In this document: piece after piece, positions 1 through 10,734 of the stretch
Numbering within the stretch: the stretch's first letter is position 1
How the letters are laid out: every line of letters begins with the position of its first letter
Assembly: GCA_028704635.1 (NCBI GenBank)
Contig: JAQWFB010000008.1
Span: 1 to 37,081 of the forward strand
From: Candidatus Shapirobacteria bacterium
GTDB lineage: Bacteria; Patescibacteriota; Microgenomatia; UBA12405
DNA: 37,081 bases
Direction: 5' to 3'
The notes under the pieces: model-generated
Seen by the model: only the letters and a program-made list of their open reading frames with translations
Database searches by the model: none
What the model was told of the DNA's origin: nothing
Translations under genes and position numbers: made by a program

Positions 1-91
1 GTCCAAAGTTTCACTAAAGAAATTATATCCCCTTTTTCTAAAAAGATTAAAAATTAATTAAGAAATTATTAAAACAAAAGTATTGTAATAT

Positions 92-120
92 AAAAAAATC
101 CCTAAAGATAGGGATTTTTT
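92..120 (-). terminator. Rho-independent (bidirectional) terminator downstream of tRNA-Asn
   Basis: AAAAAATCCCTA-AAGA-TAGGGATTTTTT hairpin with T tract on both strands. Confidence 0.8.
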
Positions 121-124
121 GTAG

Positions 125-196
125 CTCGCCCTTCTGGATTCGAACCAAAAACCTTTCCGTTAACAGCGGATTGCTCTACCGTTGAGCTAAGGGCGA
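125..196 (-). tRNA. tRNA-Asn (GTT)
   Basis: Reverse complement TCGCCCT TA GCTC..GAGC ..CTGTTAA.. TTCGAAT ..AGGGCGA G: cloverleaf with anticodon GTT; no encoded CCA. Confidence 0.9.
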
Positions 197-263
197 TCGT
201 GAGGTTATTATAGCATCAGATTTGGATTTAGAAAATAAATAAGTCTGAGGTATAATATCTGGC

Positions 264-809
264 ATGAAATTAATTTTAATTAGACATGGCGAAACAGAAG
301 AAAATGCTAATCATATTGTTGGTGGATTAGACGATAGTAAATTAAATAAAAAAGGGATTGAACAGGCAAAAAAAGCAGGCAAGGAATTAAAGGAAAAATA
401 TAAGATTGATATGATTTTTTGTTCACCTTTAAAAAGGTGTGTGGAAACTTTGGAAAATATTTTAGACGAATATCCGTTTGAAGGGCAAATATTTATGTCG
501 AAGTTAATTGAAGAAAGAGATTTTGGTGAATATATTGGGATGGAAGATGTTTTGGTTGATTGGGATGATATTAATAAAATTAATAAAATAAATAGAGAAA
601 TGGGGGTGGAAAGTTTGCCAGAATTAGAAAAAAGAATTAATCTTTTTTTGGAAGATTTAAAATTAGAAGACGAAAACTCAACTGTTTTAGTGGTTAGTCA
701 TGATTGGGCAATCAGGATGATGATATCTAAAATTACCGGAAAAGATCTTGATGAAATCAGAGTTGATAATGCTGCGATAAACGAGTTTGAAATTGATTAT
801 TCTAAATAA
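264..809 (+). CDS. Histidine phosphatase (phosphoglycerate mutase-like) family protein
   Basis: N-terminal [12 protein letters not shown] (RHG motif), [19 protein letters not shown]. Confidence 0.9.
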   Translation: MKLILIRHGETEENANHIVGGLDDSKLNKKGIEQAKKAGKELKEKYKIDMIFCSPLKRCVETLENILDEYPFEGQIFMSKLIEERDFGEYIGMEDVLVDWDDINKINKINREMGVESLPELEKRINLFLEDLKLEDENSTVLVVSHDWAIRMMISKITGKDLDEIRVDNAAINEFEIDYSK

Positions 810-1882
810 TCTTGTAATTTCTTACGGCGGCTGGGATGTCTTAATTTACGCAAGGCTTTGGCTTCGATTTGACGGATACGTTCGCGAGTGACATTAAAAA
901 TTTTGCCAACTTCTTCGAGAGTTTTTGGAGTTTCCCCCATTAAGCCAAAACGAAGACTTAAAACTTTAGTTTCGCGTTCATCGAGACTACCTAAAACTTC
1001 TTCAATTGATTCTCGTAATAATTCTTTACTGGTTTCTTCATAGGGAGACATTTGAGTGGTGTCTTCAATAAAGTCACCTAAAAATGAATCTTCATCGTCG
1101 CCAACAGGTGTTGAGAGTGAAGTGGTGTCTTGAGAAATTCGATAAATTTCTTCAACTTTTTCAACAGAAATGCCCACTTCTTCGGCAATTTGTTCAATTT
1201 CTGGCTCATGACCAAGTCGTTGAGTTAGAGCGCGAGTGGCTTTATAAACTTTATTGATAGTTTCGACCATGTGAACTGGAATACGGATGGTTTTAGCCTG
1301 ATCGGCAATAGCACGAGTAATAGCTTGTCGAATCCACCAGGTGGCGTAAGTAGAGAATTTAAAACCACGGTGCCAATCGAATTTTTCAACAGCACGCATT
1401 AAGCCTTGATTACCTTCTTGGACTAGATCTAAAAAGGTTAAACCGCGACCGATATATTTTTTGGCAATGGAAACAACAAGACGCAAGTTAGCATTAATAA
1501 GGGCTTCGCGAGCCGAAAGAGAACCTTTTTCGATTTGTTGAGCCAGATCGACTTCTTCTTCAAAGGTTAAAAGATTAATTTTTCCAATTTCTTTTAAATA
1601 CATTCTGACCGAATCGACATTACCTTTTTGAGATAACATACTGAGAAGATCAGCGGAAGTATTTTTTTCTTTTTCAATTTCAAGAACTTCTTTAGATTCG
1701 ACTTTATCGTAAACATCAACACCATGTTCGAAGAGATAATCAAAAACATCATCGACTTCTTGAATGTGTTTTTCTGGTTCGGGAATTTGATTTAAAATCT
1801 CATCATTGGTAAGATAGTGAAGCTTCTTAGCTTGAGTGAGTAACGCCTGCTTGACTTTGGATATGTTTAACGTGGCTACCAT
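797..1882 (-). CDS. rpoD: RNA polymerase primary sigma factor RpoD/SigA
   Basis: Region 2 ([49 protein letters not shown]) and region 4 ([32 protein letters not shown]). Confidence 0.97.
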   Translation of the reverse strand: MVATLNISKVKQALLTQAKKLHYLTNDEILNQIPEPEKHIQEVDDVFDYLFEHGVDVYDKVESKEVLEIEKEKNTSADLLSMLSQKGNVDSVRMYLKEIGKINLLTFEEEVDLAQQIEKGSLSAREALINANLRLVVSIAKKYIGRGLTFLDLVQEGNQGLMRAVEKFDWHRGFKFSTYATWWIRQAITRAIADQAKTIRIPVHMVETINKVYKATRALTQRLGHEPEIEQIAEEVGISVEKVEEIYRISQDTTSLSTPVGDDEDSFLGDFIEDTTQMSPYEETSKELLRESIEEVLGSLDERETKVLSLRFGLMGETPKTLEEVGKIFNVTRERIRQIEAKALRKLRHPSRRKKLQDYLE

Positions 1883-1915
1883 GCGGTATATTGTATAGGA
1901 AAAATTGGGAAAAAG

Positions 1916-3709
1916 CTAGATTTTATTTGTCTGGAGTTGATGAAGTTTTTCTAACGTTTGATTATATTCGGTTTCAACCTCTTTTAAGGCCTCTTCGTTT
2001 TCTTCTGATTCAAATTTGGTTATTTGATTACTAAGCTGATTTAACCTATCTTTCAATAAAATTTTATTTATATTATTAGTGGCTTTTTTGATTTCTGATA
2101 AACGAGCAACTGAATCAATTTGATTTTTTTGGGATTCAAAATAAAGATTTTCAAAGAGCGGTTTGATTTCGGCTGGCAAGGAATCGAGAATTTGTCTTAA
2201 AGTTAAATCTTCTTTTTCTAAAAGATACTTGGCAATAGTTTTAAAACGAGAAACTGTTAATTGATCAAGATATTTTTTAAGTTTTTGAGATAATTTGACA
2301 GGATCTTTGGCGCCAATAATTAAAGTTAATAATAATTCTTCGAGTTTTTCAGTTTTGCTTTCCGATGTTTCAATAATTTCAACCCCTTTGGGAATTAATT
2401 TAAAATTAGTGGGGTTAGAATTCTGGTATTTTTTAGCTTCTTCGTAAATTGATTCTTCACTAGAATTAATTTCATTGGCTAATTTTTTAAAATAATCCGA
2501 TTTAACGACAGAATTTTTTATTTTGATTAAAAGAGGTAAAACTACACTTAAAACTTCTTTTTTACCTTTAATGGTATTAATGTCGTGAATTTTTAATTGA
2601 GATTGAATAATAAAATCCCAAACATCAGTGGCTTTTTTAAATTGAAATTTAAAAAATTCTAGGTCGGATTTAATGGCCTCATCAGGATCTTTGTATTTAT
2701 CACCTAAATTTAAAACTTTAATATCAAATTCCATAGAATCGGCTAATTCAATACTTTTACGAGCAGCATTGTTGCCAGCAAAATCGGAATCAAGAGCCAA
2801 AATTAAAGTATCCGTGTAACGACGAAGAAGTTGGAGTTGGTCTTGGGTAAAGGCAGTGCCTTTTAAAGCAACGATGTTTTTAAAACCAGATTGAAATGGG
2901 GAAATCATATCGAATTCACCTTCGACGACAATTACTGAATTTTCCTGTCTTATGGCTTCTTTGGCAAGGTTAAGACCAAAAAGCATTTGGCTTTTGTGGT
3001 AAATTTCGGTTTCGGGAGAATTAATATATTTAGCTAAATTAGGATTTTTACTGGTAGGCAAAATTCGACCAGAAAAACCGACAATGTGGCCACGATAATC
3101 GAGAAGAGGAAAGGTTAGTCGACCATTAAAACGATCGTAAAGGCCTGAATTAAAACGACTGTTGCCAAAGGTACCGGTGTCGATTAAATCGTCAATTTTA
3201 TAACCTTTTTTTAAAATAAAATTGCTTAAATATTTTGAATCTTCTGGAGAGAAACCGATATTAAAAGTTTTAATAGTTTCTAGAGTTATTCCCCTATTGG
3301 TGACATATTCAAGAGCATCTTTGCCCAGTGAATGGGATAAAAGAATATAGTTATAAAATTTGGCGACTTGAGAATTAATTTCGATTAATAATTTCTTTTT
3401 GGATTCTTGATGGTCAATAAGACTGCTTTTGATTAAAGTAACACCACTTAATTTGGCTAATTCTTCTAAGGCTTCTCTAAAATCGATTCGTTCATATTCT
3501 TGTAAAAAGGTAAAAACATCACCGGCCTTACCACAACCAAAACATTTAAAAATTTGGAGTTCTTCTGAAACTGTAAAAGAAGGAGTTTTTTCGCCATGAA
3601 AAGGACAGCAGGCAAAATGATGACGACCTCGCTTTTTTAAAGGGACATAGCGATTAATGACATCAATAATGTTGACTTTTTGCTTAATTTCTTCAACTTG
3701 ATTATCCAC
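1916..3709 (-). CDS. dnaG: DNA primase
   Basis: N-terminal zinc motif CCPFHGEKTPSFTV..FKCFGCGKAGDVFTFLQ; TOPRIM VVEGEFDMI..DSDFAGNNAA; directly upstream of rpoD. Confidence 0.96.
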   Translation of the reverse strand: MDNQVEEIKQKVNIIDVINRYVPLKKRGRHHFACCPFHGEKTPSFTVSEELQIFKCFGCGKAGDVFTFLQEYERIDFREALEELAKLSGVTLIKSSLIDHQESKKKLLIEINSQVAKFYNYILLSHSLGKDALEYVTNRGITLETIKTFNIGFSPEDSKYLSNFILKKGYKIDDLIDTGTFGNSRFNSGLYDRFNGRLTFPLLDYRGHIVGFSGRILPTSKNPNLAKYINSPETEIYHKSQMLFGLNLAKEAIRQENSVIVVEGEFDMISPFQSGFKNIVALKGTAFTQDQLQLLRRYTDTLILALDSDFAGNNAARKSIELADSMEFDIKVLNLGDKYKDPDEAIKSDLEFFKFQFKKATDVWDFIIQSQLKIHDINTIKGKKEVLSVVLPLLIKIKNSVVKSDYFKKLANEINSSEESIYEEAKKYQNSNPTNFKLIPKGVEIIETSESKTEKLEELLLTLIIGAKDPVKLSQKLKKYLDQLTVSRFKTIAKYLLEKEDLTLRQILDSLPAEIKPLFENLYFESQKNQIDSVARLSEIKKATNNINKILLKDRLNQLSNQITKFESEENEEALKEVETEYNQTLEKLHQLQTNKI

Positions 3710-3724
3710 TGGCCTATTCTAACA

Positions 3725-4795
3725 TTAATGGGTTCGAGTGAGGATGAAATCGAAAATTGATTGTAATTCAGAGCGGAAAGGTTCTTTTGATAAAAATTTT
3801 AAATCATTGTCAAAAATTTCTTGAGCTTGAATAGCAAATTTTTGGGCTAATTTTTTTCCATAATCTATGCTGCCACATTCTTCCATTTTTTCGATTACCC
3901 AATTGACTTCATCTGGAGTTTTTTGTGATCGGTTTTTGGATAAAATTTCTTTTAGTTTTAATAAGTCCTTCGATGCGGCATTTTTTAATAAATGAATTAA
4001 CATAATGGTACGTTTACCTTCATAAATATCATTACCCTGTTGATTCTTTTGGCCGGCAAAATCGGAAGTTAAATCAAGAAGATCATCGACAATTTGAAAG
4101 GAACGGCCAAGTAAAATGCCAAATTTATAGATTGATTCTAATTGAGAATCAGTGGCGCCAGCCAAAATGGCACCAAGACGCATTGGACCAGCAATGGTGT
4201 AGTAACCAGTTTTACTTTCGAGAATTAATAAAATATCCTCTTCAGTTAAATCAAATATATTGTCTTGAGTCCATTTGATTTCAATAGTTTGACCAAGAAT
4301 AGTGCGGTTGAGCATACAAAAAAATTCGTCTTGGATTTTTTGAGCAATTTTGGGATCTAGGATTGAGTAGTTTTTTGATAAAACTTGCCACATTAAAACA
4401 TGAAGAGCATCGCCAGCGTTGATAGCTAATTCGTCACTATAAATTTTTTGAAGGGCTGGCTGGCTGCGACGCTGAAGTGATTGATCTTCAACATCGTCAT
4501 GAATTAAAATCCAATCTTCAGAAATTTGCATAGCGGCGGCAGTTGACAGAGTTTGGTTTAAATCAAAACCGAGCGATTGGGCAGTCAATATTACAAGGTT
4601 GGGACGAAAATATTTACCCTTTCTTTTGGGGTAATCTGAGACTATTTGGAAATGAAAATCGGAAAGTGGCTGATATTTAGATTTTATTTGGCAAAATTCT
4701 GGGTGATTTTTAATTAGATCGAGATATTTTTCAATTTCGGGCCACAAAATATTTTTATTTTTAGTTAAAACTTCAACAGCATCTATTTTTTTCAT
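3725..4795 (-). CDS. Polyprenyl (geranylgeranyl/farnesyl) diphosphate synthase family protein
   Basis: First Asp-rich motif-like LIHDDVEDQSLQRRSQPA; second QIVDDLLD. Confidence 0.9.
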   Translation of the reverse strand: MKKIDAVEVLTKNKNILWPEIEKYLDLIKNHPEFCQIKSKYQPLSDFHFQIVSDYPKRKGKYFRPNLVILTAQSLGFDLNQTLSTAAAMQISEDWILIHDDVEDQSLQRRSQPALQKIYSDELAINAGDALHVLMWQVLSKNYSILDPKIAQKIQDEFFCMLNRTILGQTIEIKWTQDNIFDLTEEDILLILESKTGYYTIAGPMRLGAILAGATDSQLESIYKFGILLGRSFQIVDDLLDLTSDFAGQKNQQGNDIYEGKRTIMLIHLLKNAASKDLLKLKEILSKNRSQKTPDEVNWVIEKMEECGSIDYGKKLAQKFAIQAQEIFDNDLKFLSKEPFRSELQSIFDFILTRTH

Positions 4796-5946
4796 GAAAT
4801 TTTTTCAATAGGTAATTCGATTGGGTTCGGCTTAGTGGTTTTTTTAACGAGACGGTCAAAAGTGAAAGGTGAAATGAAATAAATAAATTCAAATGAAAGT
4901 ACAGACAAATCATGCGAACAAGGCATAAGTCGAGTGACCCAAATGGTAAAAAGAGAAAGGAGTAAACCGTTTTGAGCACTTTTTTGAAGATGTTGACGAG
5001 TAACTTTTCGAATTGATTCTTCAGAAATATTATTAAGTCTGGCTTCAGCACTTAATTCGCGATTACTTTTGATACCAGATGAAATGGTGGCAATAAAGGT
5101 GCAGATAGCAGTGATGATATTGAAGCCATTATTTTGTTTGGTTAAATCGGCTGAAATAATAATTATTTCTCCAGCGGTGGGAATGTGACGAAAAACAAAA
5201 AGGGAGATTATAAAAAGGGTACCAATAAAACTGCTAATAAAAATTAATAGCTGATTATATTGGATGCGGATATTTAAGATTGATTTATTTTTTGATAAAA
5301 ATCGACGAAGAAAAACCCAAAGAAGACGAAGAATAACAAAAAAACCTAATAAGACTCCCCAAATAGTAAAAATAGTTTGCCAATTTAGAGCAGTGGTTTT
5401 TAAAACATGGATCCAAGGAAACCGGAAGATAGTACCTTGAAGAGGGTATGTTGGATAAGGAATGAAATTGTAAAGAAATTTACTAGCATCAATTGGATGA
5501 TGATAAAAATCCATAAAGAAAATACGACCAACTGAAAAGAATGCTAGGGCCAATAAAATAAAATTGAGAGTATGAAAAACAACTGACCAACTACCACTTT
5601 TAATTTGTCGCGTAAGTAAAATTTGCTGATTTTCTCCTTTAGTTTTTTCTAATTCTTTCTCAAATTCTTTTAAATCAGGACTAAGATTTTCATTAATAAT
5701 TCGAAATGGTAAAAAAATTAGAGTCTGAACTACACCAACAAAAATAATAGAAATCCAGGTACTTTTGGTTAAAAAATAAAGACCAAAAAAAAGACTGGCG
5801 TAAAAACGAAAACTGCCACCACTGAAAAACCAAACGAGGACGACTACTAAAAAAACTAAAAACAACAAAGTAATTATAGGTAACCGTTGTTTACTGTTGT
5901 CTATTTTACGAACATGGGCAAACGATGTTTGATCGGTTTGAATCAT
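4792..5946 (-). CDS. Multi-pass membrane protein of unknown function
   Basis: Several hydrophobic helices; 4-nt overlap with the downstream polyprenyl synthase start suggests coupling. Confidence 0.7.
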   Translation of the reverse strand: MIQTDQTSFAHVRKIDNSKQRLPIITLLFLVFLVVVLVWFFSGGSFRFYASLFFGLYFLTKSTWISIIFVGVVQTLIFLPFRIINENLSPDLKEFEKELEKTKGENQQILLTRQIKSGSWSVVFHTLNFILLALAFFSVGRIFFMDFYHHPIDASKFLYNFIPYPTYPLQGTIFRFPWIHVLKTTALNWQTIFTIWGVLLGFFVILRLLWVFLRRFLSKNKSILNIRIQYNQLLIFISSFIGTLFIISLFVFRHIPTAGEIIIISADLTKQNNGFNIITAICTFIATISSGIKSNRELSAEARLNNISEESIRKVTRQHLQKSAQNGLLLSLFTIWVTRLMPCSHDLSVLSFEFIYFISPFTFDRLVKKTTKPNPIELPIEKIS

Positions 5947-5981
5947 TGTGTTAATTATACAATTTAACTTATACTGTATGT

Positions 5982-6356
5982 ATGCCTGAAAATAAAGAAA
6001 TAATAAATAGTCAAAACGAGCAAATAGTCAGACAACCAACTGAAAGACCAACTGAAATAATGAGAGATTTGCAAAAAGATCAGGAAGCTTTTGTTCCAAG
6101 AGAAGTTAGAAGTTGGATGGAAAAAGTAGAAAAAAATCCATCTTTAAATAATCAAGGTCAAAAAATAAATGGCGATGATGATTCGGTTTTACAATCAATT
6201 GCTCCAGCGGTAACAAAAATTGTATTGCCGGTGGATAGAAAAAATTTTTCTGAAGGTTTTAATAAAACTATGGATGATGCTGGAAGATGGCTATCAGAAT
6301 TTGTGTTTAGATTGATTAAAAAGAATAAAGGTAATGTAAAATTTAAAGAGGAATGA
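5982..6356 (+). CDS. Small hypothetical protein coupled to the following TraD-like ATPase
   Basis: ORF after TATACT-like promoter; 4-nt overlap (ATGA) with next CDS. Confidence 0.65.
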   Translation: MPENKEIINSQNEQIVRQPTERPTEIMRDLQKDQEAFVPREVRSWMEKVEKNPSLNNQGQKINGDDDSVLQSIAPAVTKIVLPVDRKNFSEGFNKTMDDAGRWLSEFVFRLIKKNKGNVKFKEE

Positions 6357-8686
6357 ATGAAAGTTTGATAGTTCAACAAATAAGTAGTTTTTTAATGTCA
6401 CTATTAATAGTAGTAATGGTTTTGTTGGTGTTAGTGCTTTTGGGTTTTGTTTTTTTAATGTGGTGGAAATGGAAGGATAGGGAAGAAAAATCGTTAAAAT
6501 TAATAACCTTATTAGTGGCAGTGCCTCAGGATAATGAGGTAAAGATTGATGCCGGTGAACAGATTATTAATTCAATTTCCAGTATTTATAAGTCGGCAAA
6601 AATAAAAATTTTTCAGCCTTGGATAGCTCAGCCAAGTGTGTCACTGGAAATTATTGGAACCCATGATGATATTAAATTTTATATTTCTGTTCCAGAAAAA
6701 TATCAGGATTTAATTGAAAAACAAATTTATAGTGTCTATGCTGGATCCGATATTAAAGTAGTAGAAGAGCCTAATATTTATACTAATGATGGTAAAGTCG
6801 AATATTTATGGTTAGCTTTAAAAAAATCACCACACTCCCCGCTTAAAACTTATAAAGAAATAGCTACTGATCCGTTGGCAGCAATAACTTCAACTTTATC
6901 TAAATTGGATGAAAAAGAAACAGTAGTAATTCAATTGGTGTTATCACCAACTGGTGGAGAATGGGCAAGAGTAGGTAGAAGTTTTATTAGTAGCACTAAA
7001 AAAAGCGAGTCTAATCCAGAAAAGGCTTCTTATAAGATTGATGCTAAACAATTGGAATCGATTGAACAAAAAACCAGTAAACATGGATTTGAGGTAGTAA
7101 TTAGAGTAATGGCAGTGGCTCCAAATAGAGAAATCGCTAAAATGAATATTGCCAATATTAAGGCTTGTTTTGGTCAATTTGAATCGCCATGGAATAAATT
7201 TACTGGTAAAAAAATAAGACTTAAATCAATGTTTATGATGGATTTTATTTATAAATATCCGGTATTGATGTGGTTTAGAAATAAAACTATTTTGTCATCA
7301 GATGAAATTGCAGGAATATTTCATTTTCCAAATAAGTCAATTGAAACACCAAATATTTATTGGTTAAAAGCAAAAAAGGCACCGGCCCCAACAGATTCAC
7401 CACAAGAGGGACTTTATATCGGTGATAATTTGTATCGCGGAATTGATAAAAAGTTTTGCATGGCAACATCTGATCGCCAAAGACATTTTTATATTGTGGG
7501 ACAAACTGGTGTGGGTAAATCGTGGCTTTTAGCTGATATGGCATTACAAGATATTAAGGCCGGACATGGGGTTTGTTTTATTGATCCACATGATACTTAT
7601 GAAAGTATTTTAGAAAGAATTCCACCAGAAAGAATTGAAGATGTGATTTATTTTGATCCATCTCAAACAGAACGACCAATGGGCTTTAATGTGATGGAAT
7701 GTGATCGGGAGGATCAAAAGGATTTTGTGACGAGTTCAATTATCAACTTAATGTATAAACTTTATGATCCTTATAAAACGGGTATCATTGGTCCACGATT
7801 TGAACATGCCATCAGAAATATAATGTTGACGGTGATGATTGAGCCAGGAGCAACATTTATTGAAGTGGTCCGCTGTTTAACAGATCAAAGTTATATTCAA
7901 GAATTATTGCCAAAAATAAAAGATCCGATGGTAAAACGATATTGGACTGATCAAATTGCCCAAACAAGTGATTTTCATAAGTCAGAAGTTTTGGATTATA
8001 TCGTGTCGAAATTCGGCCGATTTATTACCAATACAATGATGAGAAATATCATTGGACAATCGACTTCGTCTTTTAATTTTAGAAAAGCCATGGATGAAGG
8101 GAAAATTTTGATAATTAATTTGGCAAAAGGCACAATCGGAGAAGAAAATTCGGCATTCTTAGGCTTAGTTTTAATCCCAAAAATTTTAATTGCCGCTATG
8201 AGTCGACAAGACACACCAGAGGCATTAAGAAAAGATTTTTATTTATACGTGGATGAATTCCAAAATTTTGCCACTCAAGATTTTGCGGTGATTTTATCGG
8301 AAGCCAGAAAATATCATTTAAATTTAACAGTGGCCAACCAATTTATTTCCCAAATGGATGATGAGGTGAAAAATGCGGTTTTTGGAAACGTAGGTACTAT
8401 TTGTAGTTTTAGATTGGGTATTTCTGATGCTGGGTTTTTAGCTAAACAATTTCAACCAGAATTTGGCGAACATGATTTGTTGAATTTAGGGACTGGAGAG
8501 ATTTATATGAAAACCATGATAAATGGAGTACCAAAACAACCATTTTCTCTAAAAGTGTCAGCAGCGGAAAGACAAAAACAAGGAGATCCGAAGAAGGCAG
8601 AAATGATTAAGAAGTTATCGGCATTGAAATATGGACGACCACGAGAACTAGTAGAGGCAGAGATTGCAAAACGAGCGCGTCTTTAA
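6353..8686 (+). CDS. Type IV secretion/conjugation-like ATPase (TraD/VirD4/HerA-like), N-terminal TM helix
   Basis: Walker A GQTGVGKSWLLADMALQDI; Walker B FYLYVDEFQNFAT; N-terminal hydrophobic helix. Confidence 0.88.
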   Translation: MNESLIVQQISSFLMSLLIVVMVLLVLVLLGFVFLMWWKWKDREEKSLKLITLLVAVPQDNEVKIDAGEQIINSISSIYKSAKIKIFQPWIAQPSVSLEIIGTHDDIKFYISVPEKYQDLIEKQIYSVYAGSDIKVVEEPNIYTNDGKVEYLWLALKKSPHSPLKTYKEIATDPLAAITSTLSKLDEKETVVIQLVLSPTGGEWARVGRSFISSTKKSESNPEKASYKIDAKQLESIEQKTSKHGFEVVIRVMAVAPNREIAKMNIANIKACFGQFESPWNKFTGKKIRLKSMFMMDFIYKYPVLMWFRNKTILSSDEIAGIFHFPNKSIETPNIYWLKAKKAPAPTDSPQEGLYIGDNLYRGIDKKFCMATSDRQRHFYIVGQTGVGKSWLLADMALQDIKAGHGVCFIDPHDTYESILERIPPERIEDVIYFDPSQTERPMGFNVMECDREDQKDFVTSSIINLMYKLYDPYKTGIIGPRFEHAIRNIMLTVMIEPGATFIEVVRCLTDQSYIQELLPKIKDPMVKRYWTDQIAQTSDFHKSEVLDYIVSKFGRFITNTMMRNIIGQSTSSFNFRKAMDEGKILIINLAKGTIGEENSAFLGLVLIPKILIAAMSRQDTPEALRKDFYLYVDEFQNFATQDFAVILSEARKYHLNLTVANQFISQMDDEVKNAVFGNVGTICSFRLGISDAGFLAKQFQPEFGEHDLLNLGTGEIYMKTMINGVPKQPFSLKVSAAERQKQGDPKKAEMIKKLSALKYGRPRELVEAEIAKRARL

Positions 8687-9375
8687 TTTTTTTTGAAGAT
8701 TAAAATTGCGGCACGAGGCAATCCAATGTAATCTTGATATCTGGGATATTTTTTGGCCAAATCAGCGGGAATAATAGCGTCTTTTTGTTGAACTAATTTG
8801 AAACCGGAATTTAAAAATTTTTTTATGATTAAATCTAATGGTTCATATTGAAGTGTTAACTCTGCTGACCCACCGAGAGTTGAGGTTTTATATGGTGTTC
8901 TAGTTTTAGTAGATTTTAAAGATTGATTTTTGGTTGATTCAAAAATGGGATGAGCAAAGGAAAATATAATTAAACCATTAGGCTTAATTATTCGATACAA
9001 CTCTTCGGTTAATTTAATTAAATTTTTAATATAGTGAATAACCATATTGGAAAATATAAGATCAAAAGAATCATTAGCAAACGGAAAATCTGTTTCAATT
9101 TCAACTAATTTATATTCAATATTGGATAACTGTCTTTTATTTTTAGCAATTTTAATTAAATTTTGAGAATTATCTATCCCAACGACTTTTTTATATTTTT
9201 TAGCAAGTAATTTGGTCCAATATCCATTACCACAGCCTAGATCTAAAACAGTTAAATCTTTTTCTTTGGGTAAAGAAGACGACATTAAAGGATTTATTAG
9301 AAATGTATGAGGGATATCACCGGTATCACCCATTAATTCATCATAAGGTTTGGCAATTTGATCGTATTGAGCCAT
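8683..9375 (-). CDS. Class I SAM-dependent methyltransferase
   Basis: VLDLGCGNGYWTKLLAKKYKKVVGIDNS motif I/II; FDLIFSNMVIHYI. Confidence 0.92.
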   Translation of the reverse strand: MAQYDQIAKPYDELMGDTGDIPHTFLINPLMSSSLPKEKDLTVLDLGCGNGYWTKLLAKKYKKVVGIDNSQNLIKIAKNKRQLSNIEYKLVEIETDFPFANDSFDLIFSNMVIHYIKNLIKLTEELYRIIKPNGLIIFSFAHPIFESTKNQSLKSTKTRTPYKTSTLGGSAELTLQYEPLDLIIKKFLNSGFKLVQQKDAIIPADLAKKYPRYQDYIGLPRAAILIFKKN

Positions 9376-9394
9376 TACTAAATTGTAGCAATTT

Positions 9395-10264
9395 TTAAAG
9401 CTCTTTTAGTTTAATACCTTTGGATTCTTCTTTGTTGTCGATTAATTCCAAATATTTTTCAGTAGTGGAAATTCTTTTATGACCAACAATTTGGGAAACA
9501 ACATCGATTGGAACACCTGATTTAAGTTGAAAAACAATGAAGGTGTTGCGAAGATCGTTAACTTTAATATCTTTAATATCTGCTTTATTAAAATAACGAT
9601 TTAAAAGACTTCTAATATTTCTAGCTAAAAGACTACGACCAGTTTTGGTGACAAAAACATTTTTAGCTTTGCCAGGATAACGACCGTCGTCTAAGTATTT
9701 TTTAAGAGCAGTTTTGGCTGAATTATTTAATGGAACAACTCGAGAAGAATGAGATTCGTAAGTTTCGATTAAGATTTCGTTTTCTTTAACGTCATCTAAT
9801 TTTAAATTTTCAATTTCTTTAATTCGTAAACCTGATTGGAGCATTAATTCAACAATAGCAGTGGCACGATTATCGTTACGACAAGCGTCACGAAGAGATC
9901 GATATTCAATTGGTTTTAAAATTTTTGGTAAATCATTTTCATATTTTGGATGTTTAACTTCAACCGAAGGATCGGTAGTAATAATACCCTCATTTTTTAA
10001 AAAAGAGAAGAAATTTTTGATTGAGTTAAGTTTACGAGAAATAGATTTAGCCGTGTATTCGTTTTGGGTTAAATCTTTTTTAAAAGCTTCAATAGAACTC
10101 TCGGTGACAGTTTCAATATTAAAAGTTTGATCCTGTTTTTTTAAGAATGTAATTAATTGGTTTAAGTCGCCTTTGTAAGCTACAATAGTATTACTTGACT
10201 TGCCATTTTTGGTAAGCGCATTGGTAAAAAGACTTAGAGCGTTTTCAAGTGATAAGTCGGCCAT
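9395..10264 (-). CDS. Tyrosine recombinase/integrase (Xer-like)
   Basis: SAM-like N-terminal domain; LMLQSGLRIKEIENL; NDLRNTF; VGHKRISTTEKYL. Confidence 0.88.
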   Translation of the reverse strand: MADLSLENALSLFTNALTKNGKSSNTIVAYKGDLNQLITFLKKQDQTFNIETVTESSIEAFKKDLTQNEYTAKSISRKLNSIKNFFSFLKNEGIITTDPSVEVKHPKYENDLPKILKPIEYRSLRDACRNDNRATAIVELMLQSGLRIKEIENLKLDDVKENEILIETYESHSSRVVPLNNSAKTALKKYLDDGRYPGKAKNVFVTKTGRSLLARNIRSLLNRYFNKADIKDIKVNDLRNTFIVFQLKSGVPIDVVSQIVGHKRISTTEKYLELIDNKEESKGIKLKEL

Positions 10265-10327
10265 AAATATAAATTTTACTAATAAATATGGCTTATAATA
10301 ACATTAATTAGGATTAATTACAAGTTA

Positions 10328-10675
10328 ATGAAAAAAATTTTTTTAATTGTCTTTGGTTTAATAATATCTGGGTCAATAATTGGTAATATAAAAACTCAAT
10401 ATAGTACCCTGAGTGAAGCAGAAAAACAGAATTTAAAAATAGAAAAGGAAATATCTAAACTTAATCAAGAAAATCAGATTTTAAATCAGAAGGTGGAATA
10501 TGCCACTAGTAGTGCTTTTTTAGAACAGGAAGCACGTGATAAATTAGCTTTGGGGAATGAAAATGATACTTGGCTGGATTTGGGTGAGGAAAAAAAGATA
10601 GATTTGTTTCCTAAGATTAATGAAACCAAAAAAATAGCTAGAATTAAGCAGTGGATTAGCCTGTTTACTCGGTAA
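10328..10675 (+). CDS. FtsB/DivIC-like septum formation initiator
   Basis: Short TM plus coiled coil followed by EQEARDKLALGNENDTWLDL (resembles ExxAREKLGLxxPGE). Confidence 0.7.
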   Translation: MKKIFLIVFGLIISGSIIGNIKTQYSTLSEAEKQNLKIEKEISKLNQENQILNQKVEYATSSAFLEQEARDKLALGNENDTWLDLGEEKKIDLFPKINETKKIARIKQWISLFTR

Positions 10676-10734
10676 AATGATCGTGATAGAATATCGAACA
10701 AGTCTCCTACTCATAAAGCTTCGGAGACTATACA

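Noticed and set aside
4773-5051. 92-aa minus ORF
   Set aside because: Alternative frame within the membrane protein gene 4792-5946; no recognisable domain.
6944-8214. Three antisense ORFs within the TraD-like ATPase gene
   Set aside because: Fully antisense to a well-supported CDS, with no domain or start-site support.
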